From: Phaeosaccion multiseriatum
Taxonomy: Eukaryota > Ochrophyta, other classes
Assembly (NCBI GenBank): GCA_965112735.1
Contig: OZ218961.1
Span: forward strand, 2,790,001 to 2,854,000
Direction of reading: 5' to 3'
Length of the DNA stretch: 64,000 nucleotides
The notes under the pieces are model-generated. The model was given only the letters and a program-made list of their open reading frames with translations, was not told the origin of the DNA and did not search any database. Made by a program: the position numbers and the translations under genes. The stretch's first letter is position 1. Each line of letters starts with the position of its first letter. Of this stretch, positions 45,659 through 56,709 are shown in pieces.

Positions 45659-46859
45659 ATGGCCGTGAGCTTAGCTCGCGCGCTCGAGCTACTGGGAGGA
45701 GGAGGAGGAGGAGGAGGAGGAGGAGGAGGTTCTCTGGAGGGGCTGGCGATGATTTCCACCCTCAGCTTTAACAACGCGGACATGAAGGTGAGAAGATTGC
45801 AACTCGATGACCTTTCACAGCGGCTCTCTTGCCCCCCTTCTCGGTGGCCGCACTCCCTCACTCACTGACTCTTGCACCATTTCTCATTCTATACACCGGG
45901 ACAGGAGCACCTTGGGGGCATAGGAGTACTCCAGATGATTTGCGATTGGTGAGTCTCGTCCTCCTGTCTTCTCCTCCCCGTGCCTTCTTTAACATCCTGC
46001 TCTCCCTCTACTCAGCATGACCTCCAACTCCCAAGCTGAGGTTAAAGAGGCTGGGATCAAGGCTTTGAGGAATGTGGTCTTCAAATGCGACCCAAACAGG
46101 GCCAGGGCCAGGCAGCAAGGCGGGCCGAACGCCGTAGCAGGTGCATGGGTTATGTCAGGGCTGAAGATAAGACTGGGCGGGGTGTGTGACATGAGAGGCC
46201 GTGGGCTTGCTCCGATTGTACTCTTTCCCTTCTCGAATGTAATTACTCCCCACCCACTCGCCGCTCCCGTCCCTTCCTCCCCTGCCTTGCCTCTCACCGC
46301 CACCTTTCCACCCCTTCTCTATTGCTTTGTCCACACCCATCCATACATTCTCTATGGCCTTGTCGACACATACACAGAGGCGATGGAAGCGTTCCCAAAT
46401 CATCAAGCAATCGCGCTCGAGGGCGTTTGGTGCCTGGCAGTCATGTGTAACAAGGACCCCTTCGCCACTGCCCTTTGTGCGCATAGAGCTACGGCCGTTG
46501 TCCAGCACGCACTGGACACGTACAGCAGCGTGCCGGGCATCAGCAGTAAAGCAGCATTCCTCCTGGCGATGTTCGAGACAGCCCCGCCGCTGGACGACTT
46601 TACTGAATTGCCCAACGGAGTGAGGGAGGAAGAAGCGGAGGGGCCTGGGCCGGGGGAGGCGGAAAGGGCACAGGAGGGCGAGCGAATAGCAGGGGAGGCG
46701 GGAGGAGGAGCAGAAGGGGCGGCAGCAGCAGTAGTAGCAGCACCAGCACCAGCACCAGAAGCAGCAGCAGCAGAAGCAGCAGCTGCTGCACCCCCACCAC
46801 CACCACCACCACCAGCTGCGGGAGGGGGGCTGATAGGCGGCCATCGGGCTGAGGAATAA
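45659..46859 (+). CDS. Armadillo-like helical repeat protein
   Basis: A 259-residue protein in four exons: 45659-45787, 45905-45948, 46016-46140 and 46378-46859. The body looks like ARM repeats: LEGLAMISTLSFNNADMKEH, GGIGVLQMIC, EVKEAGIKALRNVVFKCD, AIALEGVWCLAVMCNKD and ISSKAAFLLAMFE. The C-terminal third is low complexity (Glu, then Ala/Pro-rich). With few repeats it may be a fragment or a short adaptor. AATAAA overlaps the stop codon (46855-46860). The start gives a poly-Gly stretch inserted in the first helix pair; an ATG at 45607 is in another frame and was rejected. Confidence 0.6.
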
Positions 46860-46860
46860 A

Positions 46861-47209
46861 AACATACGGTTATTGCATTTTTAATTAAAAAAAATGGGCA
46901 GGACTGGCGGGCACAGTATCCGTACTGGCACTGGCACAGTCTTCTGACTGGACTTGGCTGGCGCCTTTCCTCTCCCCCACCCCCCCTTCTGACTTCACTG
47001 TCCTTGGTTGGCGCCTTTGCTCGGCCTGCCTCGGTTAATGTCAATGTCCCCATAATAAAGACATCCGCTGGGTGGGTGGCTCAACGTGAATCTCTCATCC
47101 ATGCATCCATTCATACATACATGTCTTTCTTTGAGAAGCGAAGCCAATACCCAAGCCTTCCGTCCAGCGAGCAAGCCCCTCACAACGATTGTGGGGCGAA
47201 TTGGGGTCA

Positions 47210-47247
<38 letters not shown>

Positions 47248-47985
47248 CTCTCTCTCTCTCTTCTCCCTCTCTCTCTCTCTCTCTTCTCCCTCGCTCTCGC
47301 TCTGCCAAGCCACCTCGAGCCTCGTCCTCGTCCGGAGGGATGTGTGCTCGCTGGCGCGGTGTGGTGTTGGGAAGGAGGAGGGGATGTTTTCTGAAACGCC
47401 ACCTCGTTTCTCATTCTGTTGCTGTAGCAAGCCCCCTCCACCCCTCGGGGTAGCGTACCACTTCACCACTGATAACCTCTGCGTATCGATAGAACAAAGC
47501 GCAAACTCCATATGGTGTGTGAAGCCCCGGCCCTGCTGACGGAAGATTTGGAGCCCCTCCAACCAGAATGGAAGCCTTGAAGCTTTGACACCTGAGCTGC
47601 TGCTGGGGATGTTGGCGTGCTCAACATACACACAAGTGCACGGCGTCGCCAGCGGTCCCTAAGGTGCCGTGCTGAGCCACACCGTCCAAGAGCCTGAAGA
47701 GGTGGGAGTGGTGGTGGTAGGGGGGGGGAGATCGTAGCTTACAACCCTCACGCTCCTCCCGTCCTTCGCAGAGAGAGACAGAGAGAGAGAGTCAACCCAC
47801 GCTCCGTTCGTTCATTCGGAAGGACAGCGAGGTCCAAGCCTCGCCGTAAGAGAGAGGGCCGCGTGCGGCTCTTCCAGCGGTAGCGGTAGTGGTGGTGGTG
47901 GTGGCGGGAGCACACGACAACAGCTCTGCGCCGTGTCTGCCAGCCTCGGAGGGGGGGTTCCAGACTTCTCGGAACAGCTGCTGTA
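46861..47985. other. Convergent intergenic region, ARM/ITFG2
   Basis: Contains (CT)n at 47210-47290. Minus-strand ORF fragments at 47450-47625 look partly coding-like but have neither start nor recognisable domain. Confidence 0.4.
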
Positions 47986-50664
47986 TCACGAACTGCTGCT
48001 ACTGATGTTGCTGTTCTTCGCCGCGAGGTCCGCCAAATCTCGCTCTCGCTCCAGTTGAGAAGCTCGCTTCCGGAGGGCGCGAGCATCACCCCCCGCCTCT
48101 CCCAGCCAGGCTATCAAGGGCTGCAGATGAGGGCAGTCCCTGAGCTCCACCTCCACCACCACCTCCTCCTCCTCCTCCTCCTTTTGGCTGCTTCTCTCCT
48201 CGCCTTCGCCATGGTTGCCCTCGTTCTGCCATTTGGCGAGCTCACACGCAGCCGATTCCACATCCCTTGCGAGAACGAGAGAGTCTCGACTAGTCCAGGG
48301 AGGCACCTCCTGTATCACCAACTGCTGATCCTGGTCCTGGTGCTGGTGATGGTGCTGGTGCGGGGGGGCGCCACTGTCCGCGAGAGGCTCTCGTTCTTCC
48401 CCATTCTGGGCTGACGGCCCCCTCGCCCCGTTCCCTTTACCCCTCCACCACGGAATCATCGTCCTAATTTCGCCCTCTGACAACAGGAAGGACGGTGCCG
48501 GTGACTGTGCTGCCGCTCCCCCCTCCTTCGCCTTCACGTCCTCTCCCTCCTCCTCCTTCTCCTCCTCCTCCTCCTCCTCCTCCTCCTCCTTCTCCTCCTC
48601 CTCCTCCTTCTTCTTCTTCTTCTTCTTCTTCTTCTTCTTCTTCTTCTCCCCTGTGAATGCTGCTGTTCCTCTGTCCACCTGGCCAGCATTGGCACTACTC
48701 TCCTCCGTCTCCGCATCTGACGCTTTTGACTGCTCTTGCTGCTGCTGCCGCCGCTGCTCTAGGCATCGCCGTTGGTGCTCACTGCACCACTGAGACACGT
48801 TGGAAAGAAGTTGGACGAGCTTGGAAAGAAACCTCACCTTTCGCCTGGGGGGGGGGCGTATGCAAGAAACAGGAGGGGACCGAAAAGAAGAGGAGAGGGC
48901 AATAGAAGGCTGAGCTTGTGAGGAGGACATCACATTCGCACGAGGCCGCCACCAGCACTAACCAGCACTACCATGAAAGGGGAAAACGTTACCAAAAGAA
49001 AGCACAACCTGTTTTACATGTGTCTCGCAAGCAAAGCGGATTCCCCAAAGCGCCAAGTCCGACTGAGCTTGGGGTAACACCACTCTCACACACACTGACA
49101 CTCGAACCCTCACTCACTCACTCACTCACTCACTCCCTCACTCCCTCTCTCATTTACTCACCTCACCGCAGCTTTGAGGTCTCCCTTGTCGCCAAGTTTG
49201 CCACATTGCGCAAAGAGAGAGTGGAACACAATCACTTCACCCTCCCCGGCGAGATACACAAGACAGGGTTCCAGGCCTGTGGACATGGAGATCACACCGG
49301 CGCGAGCAGCCCTGGATAGTCGGTAGAGGACAGGACAGGGTAGGGTAGGGTAGGGTAGGGAAGGGTAGGGTAGGGAAGTGAAGGGTAGGGAAGTGAAGGG
49401 TAGGGTAGAGCAGAGTAGGGTGGGGTAGGGTAGGGTGGGGTAGGGTAGGGTAGGGTAGGGTAGGGAGGGGTAGGGTAGGGTAGGGTACGGTAGGCCAGGA
49501 CAGACATGGGCACAGCAGCAAGCAAGCAACAACAGCAAGTAAGCAGTCAAACACCATCCAAGAAGATAAGAAGAAGGGCGAGAGAGCAAGCGCATCAAAT
49601 CGTTGCACGCCAACACTGGGCAAAAGAAACCCCAAAGCACCATAAACATCGATAGCCCCCCCTCCCACCCACACTTCCCCAGCATCTTAACTCTCGCCTC
49701 GTGTCTTCTCACCTCAGAGGATGCACCAAGAAAGGAGAAGGGTCAAAGATGGCAGTGCATGTTCCGTGGGCATCGAACATGTAAGAACGCCCCCCCCAGG
49801 AAGTAGCCACGAGGAGCTCTTCGGCCGCCTCTCCCCACCACGGGTCCTCGCCCGTGAGACTGGGCAGCACGTCCAGACAGAAGAACGGCTCGCGGGTTGC
49901 CCTTTGTTTTGTTGGTGTTGTTGTTGTATGGGGTTTGAGTTGAGGTAAGTCAATGGAGCCCGAGACTGGGTTAAAATCTATCGATCCCATTTATGGCGAT
50001 CGACGTTGATAAAGGTCACATAAGCGGAACAATAAAAACTGAAAACTGGGGTTGAAAGGCAGTGGCAAAGTCGACTTGAGATGAGTAAGACCGCGTGAGG
50101 GTATGGGTGGAGGTGATGGCAGGGTAGGGGTGGGTGGGTGGGGGGGGGGGGGGGAGCCTCGCACCTTGCCCATTCTGCTTGCCATCGCGGTTGTTCGACG
50201 GAGCTGGAGCTTTCGCCGCCCTCAGGCAAAGTGCTGTTCGGTGTCTCTTGTTCCTCCTCCAGGTCGCCATCCTCGCTCTTTGCGCTCCTTCTGCTGGTGC
50301 CTTCCGGTACTACTTGACAGCATGCAACTCGACCATCCATTGTGCACAGGCCAAAGGTCTACGGGACAAGGCAGGGAGGAGGGTAACGCGGAAGGGGCTT
50401 AATAGAGACAGGAGAGCGACCTCGGGTCACAAGGAGCCGGGTGGTTCTGTAACGGGTACACAGGGGCCAGGTGGTTCTGTAACGGGTCACAAGGGGCCGG
50501 GTGGTTCTGCTGAAGCGCACACGGTCAAGGAAGGGAGATACACGCAAAGGCCCGCGCGCGAGAGAGAGACACACAGACAGACACACACAGACAGAGAGAC
50601 AGAAGGAGAGAGACAGAAAGAAAGAGAGAGACAAACAGACACACAGAGAGAGAGACACACACAC

Positions 50665-50702
<38 letters not shown>

Positions 50703-53067
50703 CTCGAACAGAAAGTCTCACCGGCACACGTCTTCGCTCTCCCTCGTGCCCTGCTGCTCCCACTGCCCCGCCTCCTGCAGCAGGGCCTGGACTTTTGGCC
50801 CCGGTGCCGTCCGCTGCCCACCGCCTTGCCAACTCAGTGAGCGCACTGACCGGGGCTTGTTCCGTCGATGTCCCATCCATTCCATGACCGTCTCCATCCT
50901 GCTGTGTCTTCTCTGATGCTGCTGTTGGTGCAGCGGCACTAGCAGCAGCAGCAGGGGCTGGAGAATGTCGCTGGCCTGCAGCGAAGGTCTCTGAAGAGAG
51001 CCCCACCACGCGCGCGCCCACAGAGTCGCCCCAGAGGGAGAGTGGCAGCCCCCCGCTCACCGCCACCTCCACATCCACTGCGCTCACATGTACCTCCTTT
51101 CCACCGCCCCCGCCACCACCACCCACCCCAGACGACGGCCCGCCTCCTGCTTGCTGCTCGGTACCATGAGTAGTCGCGCTCGCTGCACTACCACTCGTCT
51201 CCACGAGCAGTTGGTACACCGCGATGGTGCCCACGTCCAGCCCTGCCACGAGGTACAGATCGTCGCCATCTGTCATGCCAGATGCAGCATATACGCACAC
51301 GCCCAAGAGCAAGAGAAAGAGAGATCAGGGAGGAGGGGGAGGAGGAGGAGCAGTTTCGGGAGATGATGGCAAGTGCACCGCGCGGAGTAACATACACACA
51401 CGCACGTACACACGCGTACGCACACACGTACACACCCACACCCACGCATGCACGCACCTTCGGCGTCATTTGCGTCCACACTCGAAATCATGCGGCGCCT
51501 TTCCCCCCCGTAAGCTCCGGCAGACGAGGTAGGAGGGGCATTATGATTGTGACCAAACACACTCAGACTCTCTCCAAAGGCGTCCCTGTTGCTGCTACCG
51601 CTGGAGCTTCCGCGTCTCCCAAACACGTCCACCGAGTAAACAGGGCCGTTCACACGCAGCTCAAGGATGGGCACAATGCGGGGTGTGACTCGCGGGTCCT
51701 TCCAGCCCTGAGCAAGCAAGAGAGAGAGGGCACACAGCAGCAGCGCCAACAGCGGTGCGGTTGCGGTGTGTGAGGGCGTGCAGGAGGGAATTGCGTGAGG
51801 GGGTGCGTGAGGGCAGAAGGATGCCTCACAGTTCAAGTTCATAAGTTCATATGCACATGCGTGGCTTATCCGCAGGAAGGTCATGCCACAAAAATAAAGC
51901 CACGTCGCCTCTGACCTTCATACGTAATTCGTAGGTTGATTCCTATAAGTCAATACAATGCCTCTGACCTTATTGCCCTGCCGTTTCCTTTCCTGCTGCC
52001 TCGCGTCTTCGGTGAACTGCAGAGAGAGAACCATCACGAGTCCATCTGCAGTGCCGGTGACCAAGTCGCCTCTCCCGTCTTGCGTTACATCGCTCACTGC
52101 GCTGCAGGTGATGTTGAAGGGGCAGTCCAAGGAGAACATGGGTTGAATCTCGGACCGAAACGACTCGTAGGAGGAGAAGCTTCCGCCGTCCCACCTGTAT
52201 AGGTCGGTAGAGAGAGAGGGGGGGGGCAGGGAAGAGAAGGAGAGGGGGAGGGGAGGGACAGGGAGAGGGAGAGAGAGAGACAGAGAGACAAGTCGATGGC
52301 AATGGAATTAGAAAGAATGTGGTTCCAGAAAGAGTGTGGTTGCGGTTGGGATGGGCGGCCAAATGTAAGGGTGGTCGTGTGTATGGGGAAAACAGGAGGC
52401 ACGCGCACAGATGTACCCACCACGCATGATGACACGTACACACACTCACACACACACACACAAACACACACACACTCAAACACACACACACGCACGTGAT
52501 ATGGAAAATGTGGCATTGCCCTTCTAGAGCAAAGACCACGAGCTGCTTGGGAGCGGCGGATGCTACGGCTCCCCCAGCTCCCCTAGTGATGAAAGACGGC
52601 GCTAGAAGCAAGTGCCCGAAGCACAGAGAAGAGATGGTGCCAAGGTTGCTGCTCTGGAAGAATGCCTCGGGCTCATGGCGCACCTTGAATATGCTCAGGT
52701 GTCCATCGATCCCGCCTATGGTTAGTTCCACCTGGGGTTCCAATCCGGTACGAAAACGAGAGGGGCGGCGCTCTTCAGTTCCCAGGAATGGGCGAAGGGA
52801 GATGGTGTAGCCGTCTGCGTCAGCATTGGGGACCACACAAAAGTAAAAGACTGAGAAGGTCTCCCTCCTTGCGCTTCTTACCTCTCCTTGAGGGTCATTA
52901 TCAACGTTCTCGAGCAAGACTGCAGCGGGACCGATGACGTTGGAAGGGAAGTGAAAGAGCACAGACTCCTGGTGCGTGAGGCACACAGTCCTGGCCAGCG
53001 ACCCCACCTCCTCCTCCACTCGCCCCCCCTCGAAAGAGGAGCCTTGGTGGTCCACTTCCTCTTCCAT
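47986..53067 (-). CDS. ITFG2: ITFG2-like FG-GAP/beta-propeller protein (KICSTOR)
   Basis: Homologue of ITFG2, a subunit of the animal KICSTOR complex that tethers GATOR1 to lysosomes in amino-acid control of TORC1. Nine exons give about 945 residues: 52882-53067, 52496-52731, 51969-52194, 51458-51707, 50722-51269, 50165-50358, 49713-49901, 49162-49311 and 47986-48844. Conserved blocks in order: [19 protein letters not shown] with [106 protein letters not shown] and [12 protein letters not shown]. Two exons add low-complexity inserts. The last exon carries a Lys/Glu homopolymer region and a coiled C-terminus. Every junction was phase-checked. Orthology is by pattern only; the role in an alga is inferred. 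Confidence 0.8.
48536..48652. repeat. (TCC/TTC)n tract encoding poly-Glu/Lys
   Basis: A polypyrimidine run in the last ITFG2 exon encodes about 13 Lys followed by about 25 mostly Glu residues. Replication slippage here could easily change the length. Confidence 0.75.
49330..49500. repeat. (TAGGG)n array in ITFG2 intron
   Basis: About 160 bp of TAGGG pentamers with AAGTG variants, reading (CCCTA)n on the gene strand. It sits just upstream of the exon 8 acceptor. Confidence 0.8.
50550..50702. repeat. (GA/CAGA)n array in ITFG2 intron
   Basis: Mixed GAGA, ACAC and CAGACAGA units. Just before it (50420-50515) are three copies of GGGCCGGGTGGTTCTG, spaced about 31-33 bp apart. Confidence 0.7.
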
Positions 53068-53390
53068 GGGGCAGCCCCCTTTTTCCTGATAGCTCAGCTA
53101 CTTCGATTCATTGAAGGAGAGAAGGCTTCGTGTGTAAGAGAGAGATCCCAAGGTCGAGGGTATAGAAGGAAGCAGGTGTGAAGGAAGGGAGCAAAGGGAA
53201 GCGCTGATCAAGGAAGGGAAAGATCGAAAGATCACGAAGGGGGGGGAGGTGGTGCTCGCTCACCATCTGTGAGGAGCAGGTTAGGGGTATCCGCCGCGCC
53301 ATAATAAAGCCGTCAACGACGGGAGTGTCCCAGACAGAGGCAGATTCTTACGCAGCCACTGCAGTAAACCGCGTCCAGGTTGGGGCCGAG
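53068..53390. promoter_or_regulatory. Head-to-head intergenic region, ITFG2/CDC37
   Basis: 323 bp between divergent start codons. No motif recognised. Confidence 0.4.
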
Positions 53391-55280
53391 ATGTCGTCCC
53401 TCACGGAGAAGTACAGCAAATGGGACAACATTGAGGTGAGTGGATCCTCTTCCTCTGTTCGATCTCTGTTCCTTGTCTCATCTCCTCCTCATGTATTGAT
53501 TCTCGCGCTCCCCATCTCTTGTTTCATCCTTTACCTCCTTGTTGTGGCTCATCCCCGACCACCCGACCGCACTGCAGCTGAGCGATGATGAGTCCGACTG
53601 CCATCCCAACATCGACAAGGACAGCTGGTTCCGCATGAAGCACCGCTCCAGGGTGGAACGCGAGGAGAAGGAGGAGAGCGAGAAGGAGCAAATCATGAAG
53701 CAAATGTCTGCGGATCTGAAGAAGTGCCTGACCCTCAAGACCCGCCTGGCGGAAGCGAAGGCCGCGGCGGCGAGCGGCGGAGACGACGATGGTGATGCGG
53801 AGGACCCCGCTGCCGTGCAGGCGGAGCTGAGCGAGGTGGAGAAGACCCAGGAGAAGCGCCAAGCCCGGCTGGATGAGCTTGAGAAGAACAAGAAGTGGAA
53901 TTGGGAGAACATGTGCCACGTCGTGGAGGAGCGGACTGTAGTCAGTGATGTAAGTGTGTGTTTTGGGGGGGGGGAGGGGAGTAAGTGTGTACGGAGAGAA
54001 GGGGGAGCTTCAGCCACTCGGCCAAAGCCTACTCTGTTGACGCCCTGCTCTGCTTTTTAGCCCCTCGTGAGGGTGCCAGGACACGGTGCTCTCTTTGTGG
54101 CCAGCGGGCCGGGAGATTATCGGATACCACGGCATCAACAGCTTTCCTTCTTCTTTTTCTCTCCCTTCTGTGCACCCCTTCCTATCTCCCTCCCTCCTGA
54201 AGTGCTGTCGTTCACTGACTGACACTCTTTTTTTCTTGTTCCCTTCGCTTCGTATCGCACAATCGCAAAATCGTAATCACACCACACTTGCAGGTGAAAG
54301 ATACGTTCGAGAGGTCCGAGCTGCCTCCTAAGCTCGCCGAAGCCATTGGACAAAAGCCCAAGCCCCAGCCAACCACCAAACAAGGCGAGGCGATGGTGGG
54401 ACCCACCTCCACCCCGGATGCCGTGAGGAAGTACGGAGACTTCGTCACTGAGAACGAGACACTGTTGGAAGAGTACTCTGAAGTGGTAAGTGAGAGGGAG
54501 TGAGGGGGGGTGGGTGAATGGGTGGGGGAGTGAGTGAGTGAGTGAGGGGGGGAGGGAAGGAGGGAGGGAGGGAGGGAGGGAGGGAGGGAACGGGTGGATG
54601 GGTGGGTGAGAGTGCGGGGGAGTGGGTGGGTGGTGGCTGAGTGAGAAGGGGAGTTGGTGAGTGAGTGAGGAAGTGCGTGAGTTCGTGCGAGTGAGAGCGA
54701 GTGGGTGAAGTGAAGGCACCCCCCTAACCCCTTCTCTTTTCCGATACTCTTCAAGTAATTGCTGGTATGTACCTCTTTGCTGCGTTTGCTGCTACTGAGA
54801 GGATTTGGTCTGAGCCTTGTTTCTTCTCATCTCCTCCATTCCTTCCCTCATGCATATGCCCCTCCGCCTTCCTCCTCCCATCCACCCCTGCTTTGTCTGC
54901 CTCTCTCTCTGCCTCACCCCCCTTCGCAGGAATCGCTGGAGGCGACAGCAACTTTCCTGCTCGAGAAGGGCGGGACTCTCTTTGCCGACCACGCGCAGAG
55001 CTACCTGCTGCTGGCCTGTCTGGAGGACGAAATGAACGGCAAGCGAGAGCGTATGCAGCTGGTCGCCCGTCAGAGCCAGATCCTGACACACATTACCGAA
55101 CTCGCCATCAGCCTCAAGCGCCCGCCACAGGACGTCGTTGTGCCCTTCTTCCGACGCATCAAGGTAACGGCGGCGGAGGGGGTCGTGGTGCAAGAGGGGA
55201 GGAAGCGGAGTAGCACATACCTCCTACCTACCTACCTCCCTACCTATCTATCTACTTTGACTGTGCTGGGGACCAGAGAT

Positions 55281-55317
<37 letters not shown>

Positions 55318-56009
55318 GACTAGACGAAAAGAGGCATTCCTGACACACTCTCTCTCTCTCCGCATGGCGTCTTCTTCTCCTTCCCTCTTTTGCCGTCCGT
55401 CCTTCGTCCGTGCTGCTGTGATGTTCGTATGCTTTCTTCTCACCACCGCCACGCCCTCCCTCCCTTCCATCCCTTCCTCCTTACCTACCTGCCTGCGTGC
55501 TCCCCTCCCTTCCCTCCTTCCCTCCCTCTCTCCCTCCCTGGCGGCACCTACGGCCCCTACAGGAGAAAGACCATTGCGATCAATTCTGGGAGGCTGTAAA
55601 GTCGTTTGCCGAACGTGTGCAGGGACGTGCCATTGAGAAGCGGAAGGAGATGGAAGCCGAGAGAGCAGCGAGGGGTGGAGGCGACGAGGACCAGGGGGAG
55701 GAGCTCTCCAGGGAGGAGAGACTTGGGCCCGGTGGCTTGGACCCAATTGAAGTGTTCGAGACGCTGCCCCCGGCGCTGCAGAATGCCTACGAGTCCAGGG
55801 ACACGAGCAGGCTCATTGAGGCAATGGGCTCGATGGAGCCCTCAGAGGCCAGGCATTGGATCAAGCAAATGACAGACTCTGGGCTGTGGGTGCCGGCGGC
55901 AGGGGACGCGGAGGAGGAGGCGAAGGAGGCGGGGACGGAGGCCGTGGCAGTGGATGGCGAAGGCTCTTCTACAGGTCCCTCGGAGCAGGCGCCAGAACCG
56001 GAAGGGTGA
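53391..56009 (+). CDS. CDC37: Hsp90 co-chaperone Cdc37
   Basis: Cdc37 delivers protein kinases to Hsp90. Five exons encode 429 residues: 53391-53435, 53578-53949, 54294-54485, 54930-55163 and 55563-56009. The invariant N-terminus is KYSKWDNIELSDDESDCHPN, including the CK2-site Ser of SDDE and HPNID, then the KHRSRVEREEKE coiled coil. The Hsp90-binding middle follows (FLLEKGGTLFADHAQSYLLL, LEDEMNGKRERMQ, ARQSQILTHITELA, HCDQFWEAVKSFAERVQGRA). The C-terminal helical part has DPIEVFETLPPALQNAYES and the typical EARHWIKQMTDSGLWVP. Splice phases are all zero. Confidence 0.95.
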
Positions 56010-56709
56010 AGGGTGGGCCTTGAATGGAAAAGTGGAGGGTGAAAAGGGAATGGAAGAGGAAAGGAAGGGAAGTCTTTCGAGTTGTCGAGCGCTCGGTCGG
56101 GAGGCTCGCTTCCCCCCCGGCCGCCATACTCTCTTTTATCGTGCATCGCGTCGCTTGCCGTAGTCCTTCCTCTGGACTTGCGATTCTACGAGTACAGTAT
56201 AATATGCTAATGAAAGGCACAAGCATAGCATAGGGAGACCCCTTTGAGGGAACGGGAAGGCCAACAAGAGACAGTGAGACAGCGGTAGTACTGGTTCTGT
56301 TACAACAAGAGACAGTGAGACAGCGGTAGTACTGGTTCTGTTACAACAAGAGACAGTGAGACAGCGGTAGTACTGGTTCTGTTACGAGGTGCGTCCTATA
56401 ATGCTACACGCCTATTGCTGCTACTGCTAAGCCTACTGATCACTACGGCCGTATGGTCTAAAAAGCTAAATACATACACATACAACGCCGATGCTTTCGT
56501 TCGTGTCTCCAGCCCGCCCCCATTGGCCACAAACGGAAACTCTACAACACGAATCGCGTAAGTCGATCTTCGGGTAGTGCCCGAACCGACACTAGTACGT
56601 ATGATGGGAAGGGAATTGGGAAAAAGCAAAAACGCCCCGCAGAGAGAAAAGCCTTTCCCTCCTTCACAGCTTCACAGCCCTCCTCTCCTTCCCAACTTCA
56701 CTCGCAACA
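56010..56709. other. Convergent intergenic region, CDC37/RAD21
   Basis: No gene was recognised. It contains the 41-bp triplicate at 56264-56386. Confidence 0.5.
56264..56386. repeat. 41-bp unit in three tandem copies
   Basis: Three identical units containing AAGAGACAGTGAGACAGCGG and TAGTACTGGTTCTGTTACAA, period 41, in the 3' flanks of CDC37 and RAD21. Confidence 0.9.

Noticed and set aside
47095-47631. Minus-strand frame with HANIPSSSSGVKASRL and MEFALCSIDTQRLS
   Set aside because: Partly coding-like, but no ATG, no splice partners and no domain; the second half is (CT)n repeat.
48845-48930. Upstream ATG ([15 protein letters not shown]) as the start of a separate gene for the last ITFG2 exon
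   Set aside because: The poly-C tract with AG at 48845 is a good acceptor and joins in phase to exon 8, restoring a continuous ITFG2 C-terminus.
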